The notes beneath the pieces are model-generated. The model was not told the DNA's origin. It saw only the letters and a list, made by a program, of their open reading frames with translations, and did no database searches. Shown here piece by piece: positions 8,574-17,211 of a DNA stretch of 64,000 nucleotides. The stretch's first letter is position 1; every line of letters starts with the position of its first letter. The stretch comes from CAZZKJ01 sp964654695 (lineage in GTDB: Bacteria; Krumholzibacteriota; Krumholzibacteriia; WVZY01). The position numbers and the translations under genes were made by a program. The stretch spans positions 62,001 through 126,000 of the forward strand of contig CAZZKJ010000002.1 in the NCBI GenBank assembly GCA_964654695.1. The letters are read 5' to 3'.

Positions 8574-9815
8574 ATGCGAATAACCAGACACTTATTACTA
8601 TCGGCAAGTATCCTTATAATCGTGGCTGCGGCGGGCTGCGCCGATCTCGACCCCGCATCACCCGGGGCCGTTGATACCGGATCGGCGGACTTTTCGCGAT
8701 ACATAGCCCTGGGAAACTCTCTGACGGCGGGATACCAGTCCGGCGGACTTGTCGAAACATTCCAAAAGGCAAGTTATCCTGCACTTATAGCCAGGGCCGC
8801 GGGGGTTGGAACATTCGAGATGCCGCTGATATCAGAGCCGGGAATTCCTCCTCTGATGTTTCCGGCTTCTTTGACGCCCGTCGTGCTGGATACGCTCAGC
8901 GGCGTGGGAGTTCCCTTGAACTCCACATATGCAGGCATATTCAATAACCTGGGAATTCCCGGCGCTACTTTAAACCAGATTCTGACCGCCGGACCGGGTT
9001 TTCCGCAGAATATAAATCCATTCTTCGCGCTGGTCTTGAGGGATCAAGGTCTCGGCGCAACCGCCCTGGAGCAGGCAATTAATTTTCAGCCTACTTTCGC
9101 GACGGTTTGGCTCGGAGCAAACGACGTACTCCAGTCAATGCTCAAAGGCAGCGATCAGTTGATGACACCGGCCGCGTCTTATAATGATGACTTCCGGACG
9201 CTTATAGACTCTCTCAGGGCACACAGCAGCGGGGTCGTCGCGGCAAACGTACTAGATATAACGATCTCTCCATACTCGACTACCGTCCCGCCGATTCTCG
9301 TCGATCCCATAACTCACCAGCCCATACTCAACCCGCAGACCAATCAGCCCATACCCCTTATCGGAGTCGTGCAGGGGATTCCGGGGCCGCTGCCCATGGA
9401 TGCGCTGGTACTCCTCAACGCGGGTCCTTATATAGCCCAGGGTATCGGTATTCCATCGATAGTACCGGGGGGTACGGATATACCCCTGGACGATTCGCTC
9501 ATCGTCGATGCGGTCGAGAGAGCCAATATTCGGACCAGGGTGCAGGAATACAATATGGCAATAGACTCGTTGTGCGCGAACCGCAATATTCCGATCGTTG
9601 ACATGTACTCATTTTTCAACGATTTGACCGCCAATGGTGCTTTTATACGGGGGGACCTTTTCACTACCGATTATATTAGCGGCGGTCTCTTCACTGTGGA
9701 TGGCTTGCACCCCACGAATCTCGGATACAACCTGGTGGCAAATGAATTCATAAAAGTGATAAACGCGAGCTTCAATGCATCCCTGCCGGGAGCATTAATT
9801 CCGGTCACCCCCTAG
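8574..9815 (+). CDS. SGNH/GDSL-family hydrolase lipoprotein
   Basis: Predicted lipoprotein esterase or lipase. The lipobox is VAAAGC (Cys22) after a hydrophobic leader. The SGNH blocks are present: GNSL with nucleophile Ser near 49, the Gly/Asn block GAND near 181-184, and DGLHPT with catalytic Asp and His near 376-379. The start is the ATG at 8574 with AGAGG eight bases upstream; an in-frame GTG at 8565 overlaps that site. It follows the FadL gene and may release fatty acids from extracellular esters for import. A hairpin repeat lies directly downstream. The substrate is unproven. Confidence 0.87.
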   Translation: MRITRHLLLSASILIIVAAAGCADLDPASPGAVDTGSADFSRYIALGNSLTAGYQSGGLVETFQKASYPALIARAAGVGTFEMPLISEPGIPPLMFPASLTPVVLDTLSGVGVPLNSTYAGIFNNLGIPGATLNQILTAGPGFPQNINPFFALVLRDQGLGATALEQAINFQPTFATVWLGANDVLQSMLKGSDQLMTPAASYNDDFRTLIDSLRAHSSGVVAANVLDITISPYSTTVPPILVDPITHQPILNPQTNQPIPLIGVVQGIPGPLPMDALVLLNAGPYIAQGIGIPSIVPGGTDIPLDDSLIVDAVERANIRTRVQEYNMAIDSLCANRNIPIVDMYSFFNDLTANGAFIRGDLFTTDYISGGLFTVDGLHPTNLGYNLVANEFIKVINASFNASLPGALIPVTP

Positions 9816-9841
9816 AGCCTCTGGGTGGAAATTCTTGAATT

Positions 9842-9927
9842 CCAGCGCGGGTGGCGCTGATGGGGCCCCCTCGCGTGCAGTTTTTCACGAGCACGAGGGG
9901 TGATCAGCGACAGGACCCGTGCGGCAC
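9842..9927 (+). repeat. Dispersed hairpin repeat, copy R1
   Basis: Copy of an ~85-bp intergenic repeat between the converging SGNH and fadE genes; it ends next to the fadE stop codon. The outer arms are GCGCGGGT and ACCCGTGC (one G-U). The middle arms CGCTGAT and ATCAGCG and the inner arms CCCCTCG and CGAGGGG pair perfectly but differ in sequence from other copies, so both sides changed together. The loop keeps AGTTTTTCACGAGCA. Confidence 0.75.
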
Positions 9928-9928
9928 T

Positions 9929-11713
9929 TTAAATCTCGTATTTTTCTTTTTCTATGAAGATCGAAGCGATATCAGTCCGCGCTCTAATCGTATCAGCGGG
10001 AACGAAACGCATCAGCCTGCGCAGAGCGGCGAGTAGCGTTCTAAGCTCGTCTCCATCGGCAGAAGCCGCAAGCGCTTCGCGCGCGAGCAAATCGACCGAG
10101 CCTATCATTTCGTATATGTATAGAGAGGCTAGCCTGCCTGCGGAAGCGGCCGCCTCTTCATCTTTGTCATCCGCGATCTTTCTTGCGCGCAGAAGGGCCG
10201 ATTCCATTGCGTACGCCTCTATAATCATATCGGCGATATTACCAAGTATCCCCTGGTGATCCTGGAGTTTTTCCATGTATTTCTGCATCGCGACCCCCGC
10301 AGTGAGAAGAGCCGCTTTTTTGACATTCGCGACAATGCCGGTTTCTTTTACAAGAAAGCCTTCTTCGGATTCTTCGCCCAGAGAGGGAAAATCCAGGAGT
10401 TCGGCTTGCAGCTTCTTGGCGGCGGGCATAAGGGGCAGAACGCCTTTCATGCCTTTTTTTATCAGCATCCCGGGTATAACCAGACGGTTGATCTCGTTCG
10501 TCCCTTCGTATATCCTGGCTATCCTGGCATCGCGGTAGTACCTTTCGACCGGGTATTCACGGCTGTAACCATATCCGCCAAAAATCTGAACCGCCTCATC
10601 GACCACGAACCCCAGCATCTCGCTGCCCTTGACTTTCAGAATCGAGCACTCGATGCTGAATTCTTCTATTCCCTTTATCGTCTCCTTGCCGGCACTCTCC
10701 GCGCTTTTATCGACCGACTCCAGAATACCGTCTATCAAGCCGGCCGTTCTGTACGCCATGCTTTCAGCAGCAAAAATCCCGGCCGCCATACTCGCAATTT
10801 TACTCTGAATCATACCGAACGATGAAATCGGCTTGCCGAACTGGTGCCTTTCGTTTGCGTACTTTATCGAGTCATTCAAAGCCAGCTTGGCAGCGCCCAC
10901 TGCCCCCACACCGAGCTTGAAGCGGCCGATGTTAAGAATATTGAAAGCTATCTTGTGGCCTTTGCCCTTTTCGCCGAGAAGATTGCCTGCAGGAACTTTG
11001 GCATCCTCCAGAATCATTGTAACTGTAGAGGACCCCTTGATGCCCAGTTTCTTTTCTTCCACCCCGATTTTCACGCCTTCAAAAGACCGCTCCACCAGGA
11101 ACGCCGAAAAATCCTCGCCGTTTACCTTGGCAAATACCGTGAAGAGATCAGCGAATCCGCCGTTGGTAACAAAGAGTTTTTCCCCGTTCAGCACATAATA
11201 TTTGCCGTCGGGCGTTAGTTCCGCCCTCGTCTTGGCGGCAAGTGCGTCGGAACCGCTGTTTGCTTCGGTCAGCGCGTAGCAGCCGAGAAGATCGCCGGCA
11301 GCCATCTTCGGTAGATATTTCTGTTTCTGTTCCTCCGTACCAAAATACACGATTGGAAGAGTACCGATGCCGGTATGGGCGCCAAAGGAAGAACCAAAAG
11401 CCCCGCCCCTGGATATTATTTCGGAAACGAGCATCGACGTCGCTTTGTCCAACTCCAAGCCGCCGAATTTTTCAGGAACATCTATCATCAACAGGCCGAG
11501 TTCTCCTGCCTTTTTAACCAGTTCCACCATGACGCCCTCGACCTGCGCTTCCGTTTCCTCAATTTTGGGAATTACCTCGTTGTTTATAAAATCCTCGGCT
11601 GTTTTCGCGAACATCTTTTGTTCTTCCGAAAAATCCTCCGGAGCAAAAATGCTTCTGGGCTCAGAATCTTCAATCAGAAAGCTCCCGCCTCTTGGTACAT
11701 TTCCCTCTGACAT
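9929..11713 (-). CDS. fadE: Acyl-CoA dehydrogenase (FadE of fadNAE type)
   Basis: FAD-dependent enzyme of the first beta-oxidation step, oxidising acyl-CoA to trans-2-enoyl-CoA. The 594-residue length matches the long Bacillus FadE-like group rather than the ~380-residue classical dehydrogenases. Visible motifs are CYALTEANSGSDA (FAD/substrate site, about 140-155), FGGYGYSREYPVERYYRDAR and the catalytic region RIYEGTNEINR (about 395-405). A helical C-terminal extension of about 180 residues is typical of the group. AAGGAG precedes the ATG. It is the last gene of the fadN-fadA-fadE operon, 73 bases after fadA. Confidence 0.93.
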   Translation of the reverse strand: MSEGNVPRGGSFLIEDSEPRSIFAPEDFSEEQKMFAKTAEDFINNEVIPKIEETEAQVEGVMVELVKKAGELGLLMIDVPEKFGGLELDKATSMLVSEIISRGGAFGSSFGAHTGIGTLPIVYFGTEEQKQKYLPKMAAGDLLGCYALTEANSGSDALAAKTRAELTPDGKYYVLNGEKLFVTNGGFADLFTVFAKVNGEDFSAFLVERSFEGVKIGVEEKKLGIKGSSTVTMILEDAKVPAGNLLGEKGKGHKIAFNILNIGRFKLGVGAVGAAKLALNDSIKYANERHQFGKPISSFGMIQSKIASMAAGIFAAESMAYRTAGLIDGILESVDKSAESAGKETIKGIEEFSIECSILKVKGSEMLGFVVDEAVQIFGGYGYSREYPVERYYRDARIARIYEGTNEINRLVIPGMLIKKGMKGVLPLMPAAKKLQAELLDFPSLGEESEEGFLVKETGIVANVKKAALLTAGVAMQKYMEKLQDHQGILGNIADMIIEAYAMESALLRARKIADDKDEEAAASAGRLASLYIYEMIGSVDLLAREALAASADGDELRTLLAALRRLMRFVPADTIRARTDIASIFIEKEKYEI

Positions 11714-11785
11714 AATGATGCTCCTTTTAATTCGATCGTTCCGGAGGATTGTATGCTTTTAACACCGTAATATTCGCCTCAATTT

Positions 11786-12967
11786 TCAAGAAACGCTCTG
11801 AAATATCCCCGCAGCCCCCATACCACCGCCTATGCACATTGTTACCATACCGTACTGTTCCTTACACCGTTTCATTTCATGCAGGATCGTGCATGAGAGC
11901 TTGGCGCCGGTACACCCCAGAGGATGGCCGAGTGCGATTGCACCGCCGTTCACGTTCACACGGTCTCCCTGAAGTCCGAGTTCCTTGATAACGTAGATGC
12001 TCTGCGATGCGAATGCTTCATTCAGTTCGATCAGCCCGATTTGCGCAAGCTTGAGCCCGCACTGCTTCAGGACCCTGGGTACGGCAACGACCGGGCCGAT
12101 ACCCATAAGCTCGGGTTCAACGCCCCCTACGGCATACCCAATGAATTTTGCCAGAGGTTTCACCTTCAATTTTTTTACCGCGGCGGCGCTCGCAAGAACC
12201 AGCGCGCCTGCCCCGTCGCTCATCTGAGAAGAATTACCCGCAGTGACCGTGCCGCCCATTTTGAATGCGGGTTTTAGCGCGGACAAGGCTTCCAATGATG
12301 TATCTTCCCTCGGGCCCTCATCCACTGCGAACACCGTTTCTTTTTCTTCTAATTTGCCTTTTTCGCCTAAGAGCTTGTTCTTAATCGTAAGCGGAGTCGT
12401 TTCTTCTTCAAATTTATTTGCTTTAATCGCTGCCACCGCTTTCATATGACTGGAGAGTGCAAAGTGATCCTGCTCCTCGCGAGATACCGAGAATTTATCG
12501 GCTACCCTCTCAGCTGTTAACCCCATGCCAATATATATCTCCGGATATTCTTCGGCAAGGTGCGGATTTGGCGATACTTTGTTCCCCCCCATGGGAATGA
12601 GGCTCATGGATTCGACGCCTCCGGCGATGGCAATATCAACCTGGCCGGTTTTGATTTTGCCTGCAGCATAGTTTACAGCTTCTAGCCCCGAGGAGCAGAA
12701 CCTGTTGATCGTCATGCCGGGAACTTCCTTAGGCAGGCCCGCCCGAAGCAGCGCCACGCGGGCAATATTGAGCCCCTGCTCACCCTCGGGCATGGCGCAC
12801 CCCAAAACGACATCGCCTATATCGACGATGTCCAGTCCTTCGACACGTCTTACCGATTCGGCTATTACGGCCGCGGCCATTTCATCCGGACGCATGTTCC
12901 TGAGCGTTCCCTTGAACGCCCTGCCTACCGGAGTTCTTACAGCGGCAAGAATATATGCTTCACCCAT
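11786..12967 (-). CDS. fadA: Acetyl-CoA acyltransferase (3-ketoacyl-CoA thiolase)
   Basis: Thiolase performing the last beta-oxidation step, cleaving 3-ketoacyl-CoA with CoA. It has the acyl-accepting Cys in NRFCSSGLEAV (about residue 91), the His motif GGAIALGHPLGCTGA (about 345-358), and the C-terminal proton-donor Cys in CIGGGMGAAG (near 381). Length (about 393) is normal. The start is taken as the ATG at 12967, five bases after AAGGAG; a GTG lies one codon earlier. It sits between fadN (47-base gap) and fadE. Confidence 0.94.
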   Translation of the reverse strand: MGEAYILAAVRTPVGRAFKGTLRNMRPDEMAAAVIAESVRRVEGLDIVDIGDVVLGCAMPEGEQGLNIARVALLRAGLPKEVPGMTINRFCSSGLEAVNYAAGKIKTGQVDIAIAGGVESMSLIPMGGNKVSPNPHLAEEYPEIYIGMGLTAERVADKFSVSREEQDHFALSSHMKAVAAIKANKFEEETTPLTIKNKLLGEKGKLEEKETVFAVDEGPREDTSLEALSALKPAFKMGGTVTAGNSSQMSDGAGALVLASAAAVKKLKVKPLAKFIGYAVGGVEPELMGIGPVVAVPRVLKQCGLKLAQIGLIELNEAFASQSIYVIKELGLQGDRVNVNGGAIALGHPLGCTGAKLSCTILHEMKRCKEQYGMVTMCIGGGMGAAGIFQSVS

Positions 12968-13013
12968 CACGGCTCCTTATTTTTACCGGGCCCATCCGTC
13001 CGGTTTCCCTCGA

Positions 13014-15410
13014 TTAATTCCTAAGCGGTTTGCCTTTTTTCAGCATGTGCTGCATTCTTTCCTGGGTTTTTCTTTGACCGCAGAGACGCAAGAATACTTC
13101 GCGTTCGAGATCCAGCATGTACTGTTCGGTTACTTTTGCCCCTGCGGGAAGCCCCCCCCCGCAAAGCACCCTCCCCAGCTCGCCACCGAGATATCGATCG
13201 TATTCGCTGATTTGATTGCCGTCCTGCAGGTTGAAGAGACTGACCTTAATCGCCGCCAGCGCTCCCTCGCCCGCTACCAGCGCTTCAATAGTCGGGTCCG
13301 GGGGACTATATCCCTGTCCGGCCAGCCCCATCGCCATCGCCTTCGCTTTGAAAAGGACTTTATCCGGGTTCAAAGATACGCCGTCCGAGATTCGAAGAAA
13401 TTTCAAGCTCCTGGCTTCTTCGGCGCTGGCCGCTACTTTGGCCATGCCGATGGTTTCGAACGTTGCACGCATGTAAGGAAATACATCTACTTCATTTAAC
13501 GGCGGCATCCCCTCCAGATTCCGCAAAAGCAGTTCCTTGGTGCCGCCACCGCCGGGTATGAGTCCGACTCCGACTTCGACCAGTCCCATATACGTTTCTG
13601 CGGCCGCGTACACATGCCCCGCACCGAGGGCCACTTCGCAGCCCCCTCCCAGGGTCATGCCAGCCGGTGCGGCCACAACCGGCTTCTTGCAGTACTTCAG
13701 GGCCATATTCGCTTTTTGGAAACTCCTCACCATCAAATCGATTTCTTCCCAATTTGCATCCTGGCTTTCAAGCAGAAGCAGCATCAGGTTCGCACCGACC
13801 GAGAAATTCTTCGAATGGTTGCCGATGATCATGGCTTCAAAATTCTTCTCAGTTTCGGCGACGGCGGTGTTTATCATGCTTATAGTATCCGCGCCGATCG
13901 CGTTCATTTTTGAATGGAACTCGAGGCACAGCACTCCGTCTCCCATATCCACGAGACTTGCGCCGGCGTTTTTCTTCACCTCTCGTCCCTTGAGTTTCAA
14001 AATATCGAGATCAACCGCGTCTTTGGGCTCTTTTATTTCTTCGTGCCGTCCGGCGGCGGCAAAGAAATATTTTTTCAGATCTTTATCCCGGTAGTAGAAC
14101 GACTCGCGGCCGCTGCTTAAAACCGCTGCGGCCATCTCCGGAATTTTCGCTCCGTCTTTCTGCATCCTCTCGATGGTTTTTTTCACTCCCAGCGCGTCCC
14201 AGAGTTCGAAGGGACCAAGCTCCCAGTTGAATCCCCATTTCATGGCATTGTCTATGTTAACTATATCATCGGCTATTTCCCCCACGCGGTTGGCCGCATA
14301 AATGAGCGTCTCGGAAATAGTCTTCCATGAAAAGTCGGCGGCCCTGTCCCGGCCTTTAATTATAGCCTTGATCCTTTGGGCGGAATCCTCGATGCTGCGC
14401 GCCATTTCCAGCGATGGAAACGATGCTTTTTGCCGTGGCCGGTAATCGAGTTTTTCATAATCCAACGTAAGAATCTCGCGGCCGCCGTCGCTTTTTATTT
14501 TCTTATAAAAACCCTGTCCGCTTTTTTGCCCCAGGAAACCTTTCTCAACCATCTTTGCAATGAAAGGGGGTGGGTCGAAAAATTCGCGGCATTCATCATC
14601 CTCTGCGCGGTCAAATACATTTTTGGCTACATGCATAAATGTATCGAGGCCCACCAAATCGGCGGTTCTGAAGGAAGCACTCCTGGGGCGGCCGATCACC
14701 GGGCCTGTAAGGGTGTCAACTTCCTCCACCGTATATCCGCCTTCGAGCATTGCTCGAATCACCGACATCATGGAAAATACACCGATGCGGTTGGCTATGA
14801 AATTCGGAGTATCTTTGGCGTAGACAATTCCTTTGCCCAAAAGATCCTCTCCTATTTGCGAAATATGATCCACGACCGCCGCATCCGTATACCCAGAGGG
14901 GATGATCTCCAGAAGGCGCATGTAGCGGGGCGGGTTGAAGAAGTGGGTCCCGAGAAACCGCGTCCGCAGCGAAGCGTCCAACCCTTCGGCCATGTCATTC
15001 AGAGAAAGCCCTGAGGTATTCGAGCTGAGAATAGCTTTTTCATTTATGAAAGGGGCAATTTTGCCAAACAAATTCTTTTTTATATCGAGCTTCTCAATTA
15101 CAACCTCGATTATCCAATCGCATTCGCTAAGCCTTCCCAGATCATCATCGAGATTGCCGGTTTCTACAAGCCGGCCGGATGATTTTTCATAAAAGGCCTT
15201 GGGACTTGCCTTGAGGGCGGTTTTCAAACCTTTATCGGCAAAGGCATTTCTGTAGACACGCGATGCCGGATCACCTTTGAGCCCGCTGCTTTCCGGCGGA
15301 ACGATATCCAGAAGCAAGGTACGGATACCGGCATTCGCCAGGTGGGCGGCTATGGTACTTCCCATTACTCCCGCCCCGATTACAGCCGCGCGTTCGGTTT
15401 TAAACCCCAT
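13014..15410 (-). CDS. fadN: 3-hydroxyacyl-CoA dehydrogenase / enoyl-CoA hydratase fusion (FadN)
   Basis: Bifunctional beta-oxidation enzyme for enoyl-CoA hydration and NAD-dependent 3-hydroxyacyl-CoA oxidation. The dehydrogenase half comes first (dinucleotide motif GAGVMGSTIAAHLANAGI, about 12-29; SSNTSGLSLNDMA and THFFNPPRYMRLLE downstream). The hydratase/crotonase half is C-terminal (KPVVAAPAGMTLGGGCEVAL and GLIPGGGG, after about residue 560). This order and 798-residue length are those of Bacillus FadN, not E. coli FadB, which has hydratase first. AAGGAG precedes the ATG. It is the first gene of the fadNAE operon, with two copies of the hairpin repeat in the region upstream. Confidence 0.94.
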   Translation of the reverse strand: MGFKTERAAVIGAGVMGSTIAAHLANAGIRTLLLDIVPPESSGLKGDPASRVYRNAFADKGLKTALKASPKAFYEKSSGRLVETGNLDDDLGRLSECDWIIEVVIEKLDIKKNLFGKIAPFINEKAILSSNTSGLSLNDMAEGLDASLRTRFLGTHFFNPPRYMRLLEIIPSGYTDAAVVDHISQIGEDLLGKGIVYAKDTPNFIANRIGVFSMMSVIRAMLEGGYTVEEVDTLTGPVIGRPRSASFRTADLVGLDTFMHVAKNVFDRAEDDECREFFDPPPFIAKMVEKGFLGQKSGQGFYKKIKSDGGREILTLDYEKLDYRPRQKASFPSLEMARSIEDSAQRIKAIIKGRDRAADFSWKTISETLIYAANRVGEIADDIVNIDNAMKWGFNWELGPFELWDALGVKKTIERMQKDGAKIPEMAAAVLSSGRESFYYRDKDLKKYFFAAAGRHEEIKEPKDAVDLDILKLKGREVKKNAGASLVDMGDGVLCLEFHSKMNAIGADTISMINTAVAETEKNFEAMIIGNHSKNFSVGANLMLLLLESQDANWEEIDLMVRSFQKANMALKYCKKPVVAAPAGMTLGGGCEVALGAGHVYAAAETYMGLVEVGVGLIPGGGGTKELLLRNLEGMPPLNEVDVFPYMRATFETIGMAKVAASAEEARSLKFLRISDGVSLNPDKVLFKAKAMAMGLAGQGYSPPDPTIEALVAGEGALAAIKVSLFNLQDGNQISEYDRYLGGELGRVLCGGGLPAGAKVTEQYMLDLEREVFLRLCGQRKTQERMQHMLKKGKPLRN

Positions 15411-15485
15411 AAGAAATGCTCCTTTTCCGCTTTCGGTTCACGGTCGCCGCAAGGACATACCCGTTACCTCCGAATACAATCAAAG

Positions 15486-15570
15486 CAAGCGCGGGTGGCA
15501 TCGGTGGGGCCCCCGCGGCACAGTTTTTCACGAGCGCGCGGGGTGATCGATGACAGGACCCGCGCGGCAC
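15486..15570 (+). repeat. Dispersed hairpin repeat, copy R2
   Basis: Second copy, upstream of fadN on the opposite strand. Outer arms GCGCGGGT and ACCCGCGC are perfect, inner arms CCCCGCG and CGCGGGG are perfect, and middle arms ATCGGT and ATCGAT have one G-U pair in this orientation. The loop core AGTTTTTCACGAGC is conserved. Confidence 0.75.
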
Positions 15571-15579
15571 AACGAGGCA

Positions 15580-15713
15580 CGGCCGGGCGACGGCATGGGG
15601 GCGCTCCCGCTCAAACAGTCCTCGCGCGCCAGCAAAGGCTCCGATTTAATACTGCAGCCATTCACTCTCGGCGCGCTGCGGAACTCGCTGTCGACCCCCA
15701 TACCATCACCCGG
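15580..15713. repeat. Inverted repeat pair between R2 and R3
   Basis: A segment starting GGCCGGGCGACGGCATGGGG (about 15583) is mirrored by the reverse complement of 15688-15713 (GGCCGGGTGATGGTATGGGG). The ends of the ~130-bp block are therefore inverted with few mismatches. A related string GGGCCGGGTGACGGGATCG occurs inside the diverged copy R4 near 31185. No ORF is convincing here. The whole 15411-16036 stretch holds this pair, R2, R3 and a promoter, and nothing else I recognise. Confidence 0.45.
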
Positions 15714-15741
15714 CCTCTAAGAGAGAAGAAGATCTTCCCCT

Positions 15742-15824
15742 CCAGCGCGGGTGGCATCGATGGGGCCCCCGCGGCGCAGTTTTTCACGAGCACGCGGGGT
15801 GATCGATGACAGGACCCGCGCGAC
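15742..15824 (+). repeat. Dispersed hairpin repeat, copy R3
   Basis: Third copy, same orientation as R2 and about 256 bp away. All three stems are perfect: GCGCGGGT/ACCCGCGC, ATCGAT/ATCGAT and CCCCGCG/CGCGGGG, closing on AGTTTTTCACGAGCA. It can serve as the reference fold for the family. Confidence 0.78.
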
Positions 15825-15868
15825 CGTGAGTTGTTGTTTTTTCAACTTCATCTTTGAGTAGATTCTTT

Positions 15869-15897
15869 TTGAGATTCCACTGTATATTGAATATATA
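15869..15897 (+). promoter_or_regulatory. Candidate promoter for the NlpC/P60 gene
   Basis: TTGAGA, 17-base spacer, TATATA, leaving a leader of about 135 bases before the ATG at 16037. Moderate match only. It lies just downstream of copy R3. Confidence 0.3.
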
Positions 15898-16036
15898 CTT
15901 GCGCGGGTTGCATCATGTCAATATAACATCCTTCCGTCCGTACCTCGTCAACTATGCTCTAAACGTACATGAGATCCGGCTGAGGTTTTTCACAAGAGGT
16001 ACGATTATTGCGTTTGGACTGCACGGAGAAAGAACC

Positions 16037-16522
16037 ATGCCGCTCTGCAAAGAAAAACTCATCCTTTTAATTATAAGCACCTTATGCTTGTCCGCATGCT
16101 CGAGCGCCCCGAGATACACTAAAAGACAGCCAAATATGCGGCCGGAGGACGGCCGCGGCCGGGATAAAATCGTCCACATCGCATCTTCTTATATTGGATC
16201 TCCTTACAGGAGCGGTGGCACCTCGCGCCGCGGCGTAGATTGTTCCGGGTTGGTGGTAGCGGTTTTTAGCGGTGCAGGAATCGAGGTTCCCAGAACTTCG
16301 CTCGCCCAGTCCAGAGGCGGAGAAACCGTATCCAGAAATTCGCTGGAAAAGGGTGATCTGGTTTTTTTCGCCACGACCAGGTCCGCCGCCGTCACTCATG
16401 TCGGCATATACATAGGCGGGAGCAAATTCGTTCACGCCTCCACACGAGCGCGCCGGGTAAGAATTGACCGCATGGATCTTCCTTATTTTAAAAGCCGTTT
16501 CGTATGCGCCCGCCGTTATTAA
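16037..16522 (+). CDS. NlpC/P60 family peptidoglycan endopeptidase lipoprotein
   Basis: Cysteine peptidase domain that cleaves peptidoglycan stem peptides, here anchored as a lipoprotein (lipobox LSAC at about 18-21). The catalytic Cys lies in RRGVDCSGLV (near residue 72), the His in THVGIYIGGSKFVHAS, and the GDLVFF motif precedes it. The start is the ATG at 16037 with GGAGA upstream; the frame stays open to 15854, but that extension has no ribosome site and would bury the signal sequence. About 161 residues, a minimal single-domain form without an obvious wall-binding domain. Confidence 0.88.
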   Translation: MPLCKEKLILLIISTLCLSACSSAPRYTKRQPNMRPEDGRGRDKIVHIASSYIGSPYRSGGTSRRGVDCSGLVVAVFSGAGIEVPRTSLAQSRGGETVSRNSLEKGDLVFFATTRSAAVTHVGIYIGGSKFVHASTRARRVRIDRMDLPYFKSRFVCARRY

Positions 16523-16583
16523 CTATAATTTAACGATTTTCCGCCCGCGTGCGGCAATGCTTCCGCTACCGCGGTCAATACGC

Positions 16584-16612
16584 TTGACACCTGCGTTGAT
16601 TTTTGTTCTACT
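16584..16612 (+). promoter_or_regulatory. Candidate promoter for the GbsR-like regulator
   Basis: TTGACA, 17-base spacer, TCTACT (4 of 6), about 55 bases upstream of the ATG at 16668. A perfect -35 and ideal spacing are the main support. Confidence 0.4.
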
Positions 16613-16667
16613 TGTCCAGTACGTTCAGAAACATTTGTAATTGATTTATCCAAAACATATTAACATT

Positions 16668-17192
16668 ATGAATAACAACGATCCGCTTGAAATCTTTATC
16701 GAAGGCTGGGGAAGAATGGGCAGCCATTGGGGCATCAACAAGGTCATGGGAGAGATCTACGCCCTTCTTTATCTCAGTTCTCATCCCTTGAGCCTCGAAG
16801 AAATGTCCGACATACTCAAAACCAGCCGCAGCAATATAAGCTTGAATGTCAGGGCCCTGCAGGATATGGGTGTGGTAAAAAAATCCCTGATAAAGGGGGA
16901 CCGCAAGGATTACTACACCATCGAAGAAGATATAAGAAAAGTCGCCATGAGGATCGCCGAGGGCAAAAAGAAAAAGGAACTGGATCCCGCCCTCGATATA
17001 ATCAAAAGCGCCCTTTCGGCGGCTGTTTCATCAAGGGAGCTTTCCCAGACGGTGGATGAACAGCTTGATTTTTATATCAAGCGCCTCAACAAGTTGAGAA
17101 ACCTTGTCGAAACGGTAAAGGGTATTTTTGAGGCCTTCATTCTCAGCGATAGTGTGATTACACGAAGTAGCGAAGAATCAAACTCACCTTAA
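16668..17192 (+). CDS. GbsR/MarR-family transcriptional regulator
   Basis: Winged-helix DNA-binding regulator of the GbsR subgroup. The first 80 residues carry the typical GWGRMGSHWGINKVMGEIYA motif, then SLEEMSDILKTSRSNISLNV as recognition helix and LIKGDRKDYYTIEE as the wing. A helical C-terminal half probably dimerises. Start chosen at the ATG 16668; an in-frame TTG at 16641 is less likely. In other bacteria GbsR-like proteins control osmoprotectant or membrane-lipid genes. Its target here is unknown, but the polyprenyl synthase gene follows after only 19 bases and is probably in the same transcript. Confidence 0.85.
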   Translation: MNNNDPLEIFIEGWGRMGSHWGINKVMGEIYALLYLSSHPLSLEEMSDILKTSRSNISLNVRALQDMGVVKKSLIKGDRKDYYTIEEDIRKVAMRIAEGKKKKELDPALDIIKSALSAAVSSRELSQTVDEQLDFYIKRLNKLRNLVETVKGIFEAFILSDSVITRSSEESNSP

Positions 17193-17211
17193 ACTTAAGG
17201 AACCCCTCCTT

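Noticed and set aside
9954..11762. Series of long + strand ORFs over the fadE, fadA and fadN region
   Set aside because: Codon-shadow frames of the strong - strand genes. Amino-acid composition is Ser/Arg/Pro-rich and no motif is present.
15486..15824. Two similar repeats in tandem as a CRISPR array
   Set aside because: Only two copies with a 170-base spacer, internally palindromic and also found elsewhere on both strands. No cas genes.
15854..16036. Extended 222-residue reading of the NlpC/P60 protein
   Set aside because: The extension lacks a ribosome site, and the lipoprotein signal begins at 16037 with GGAGA upstream.
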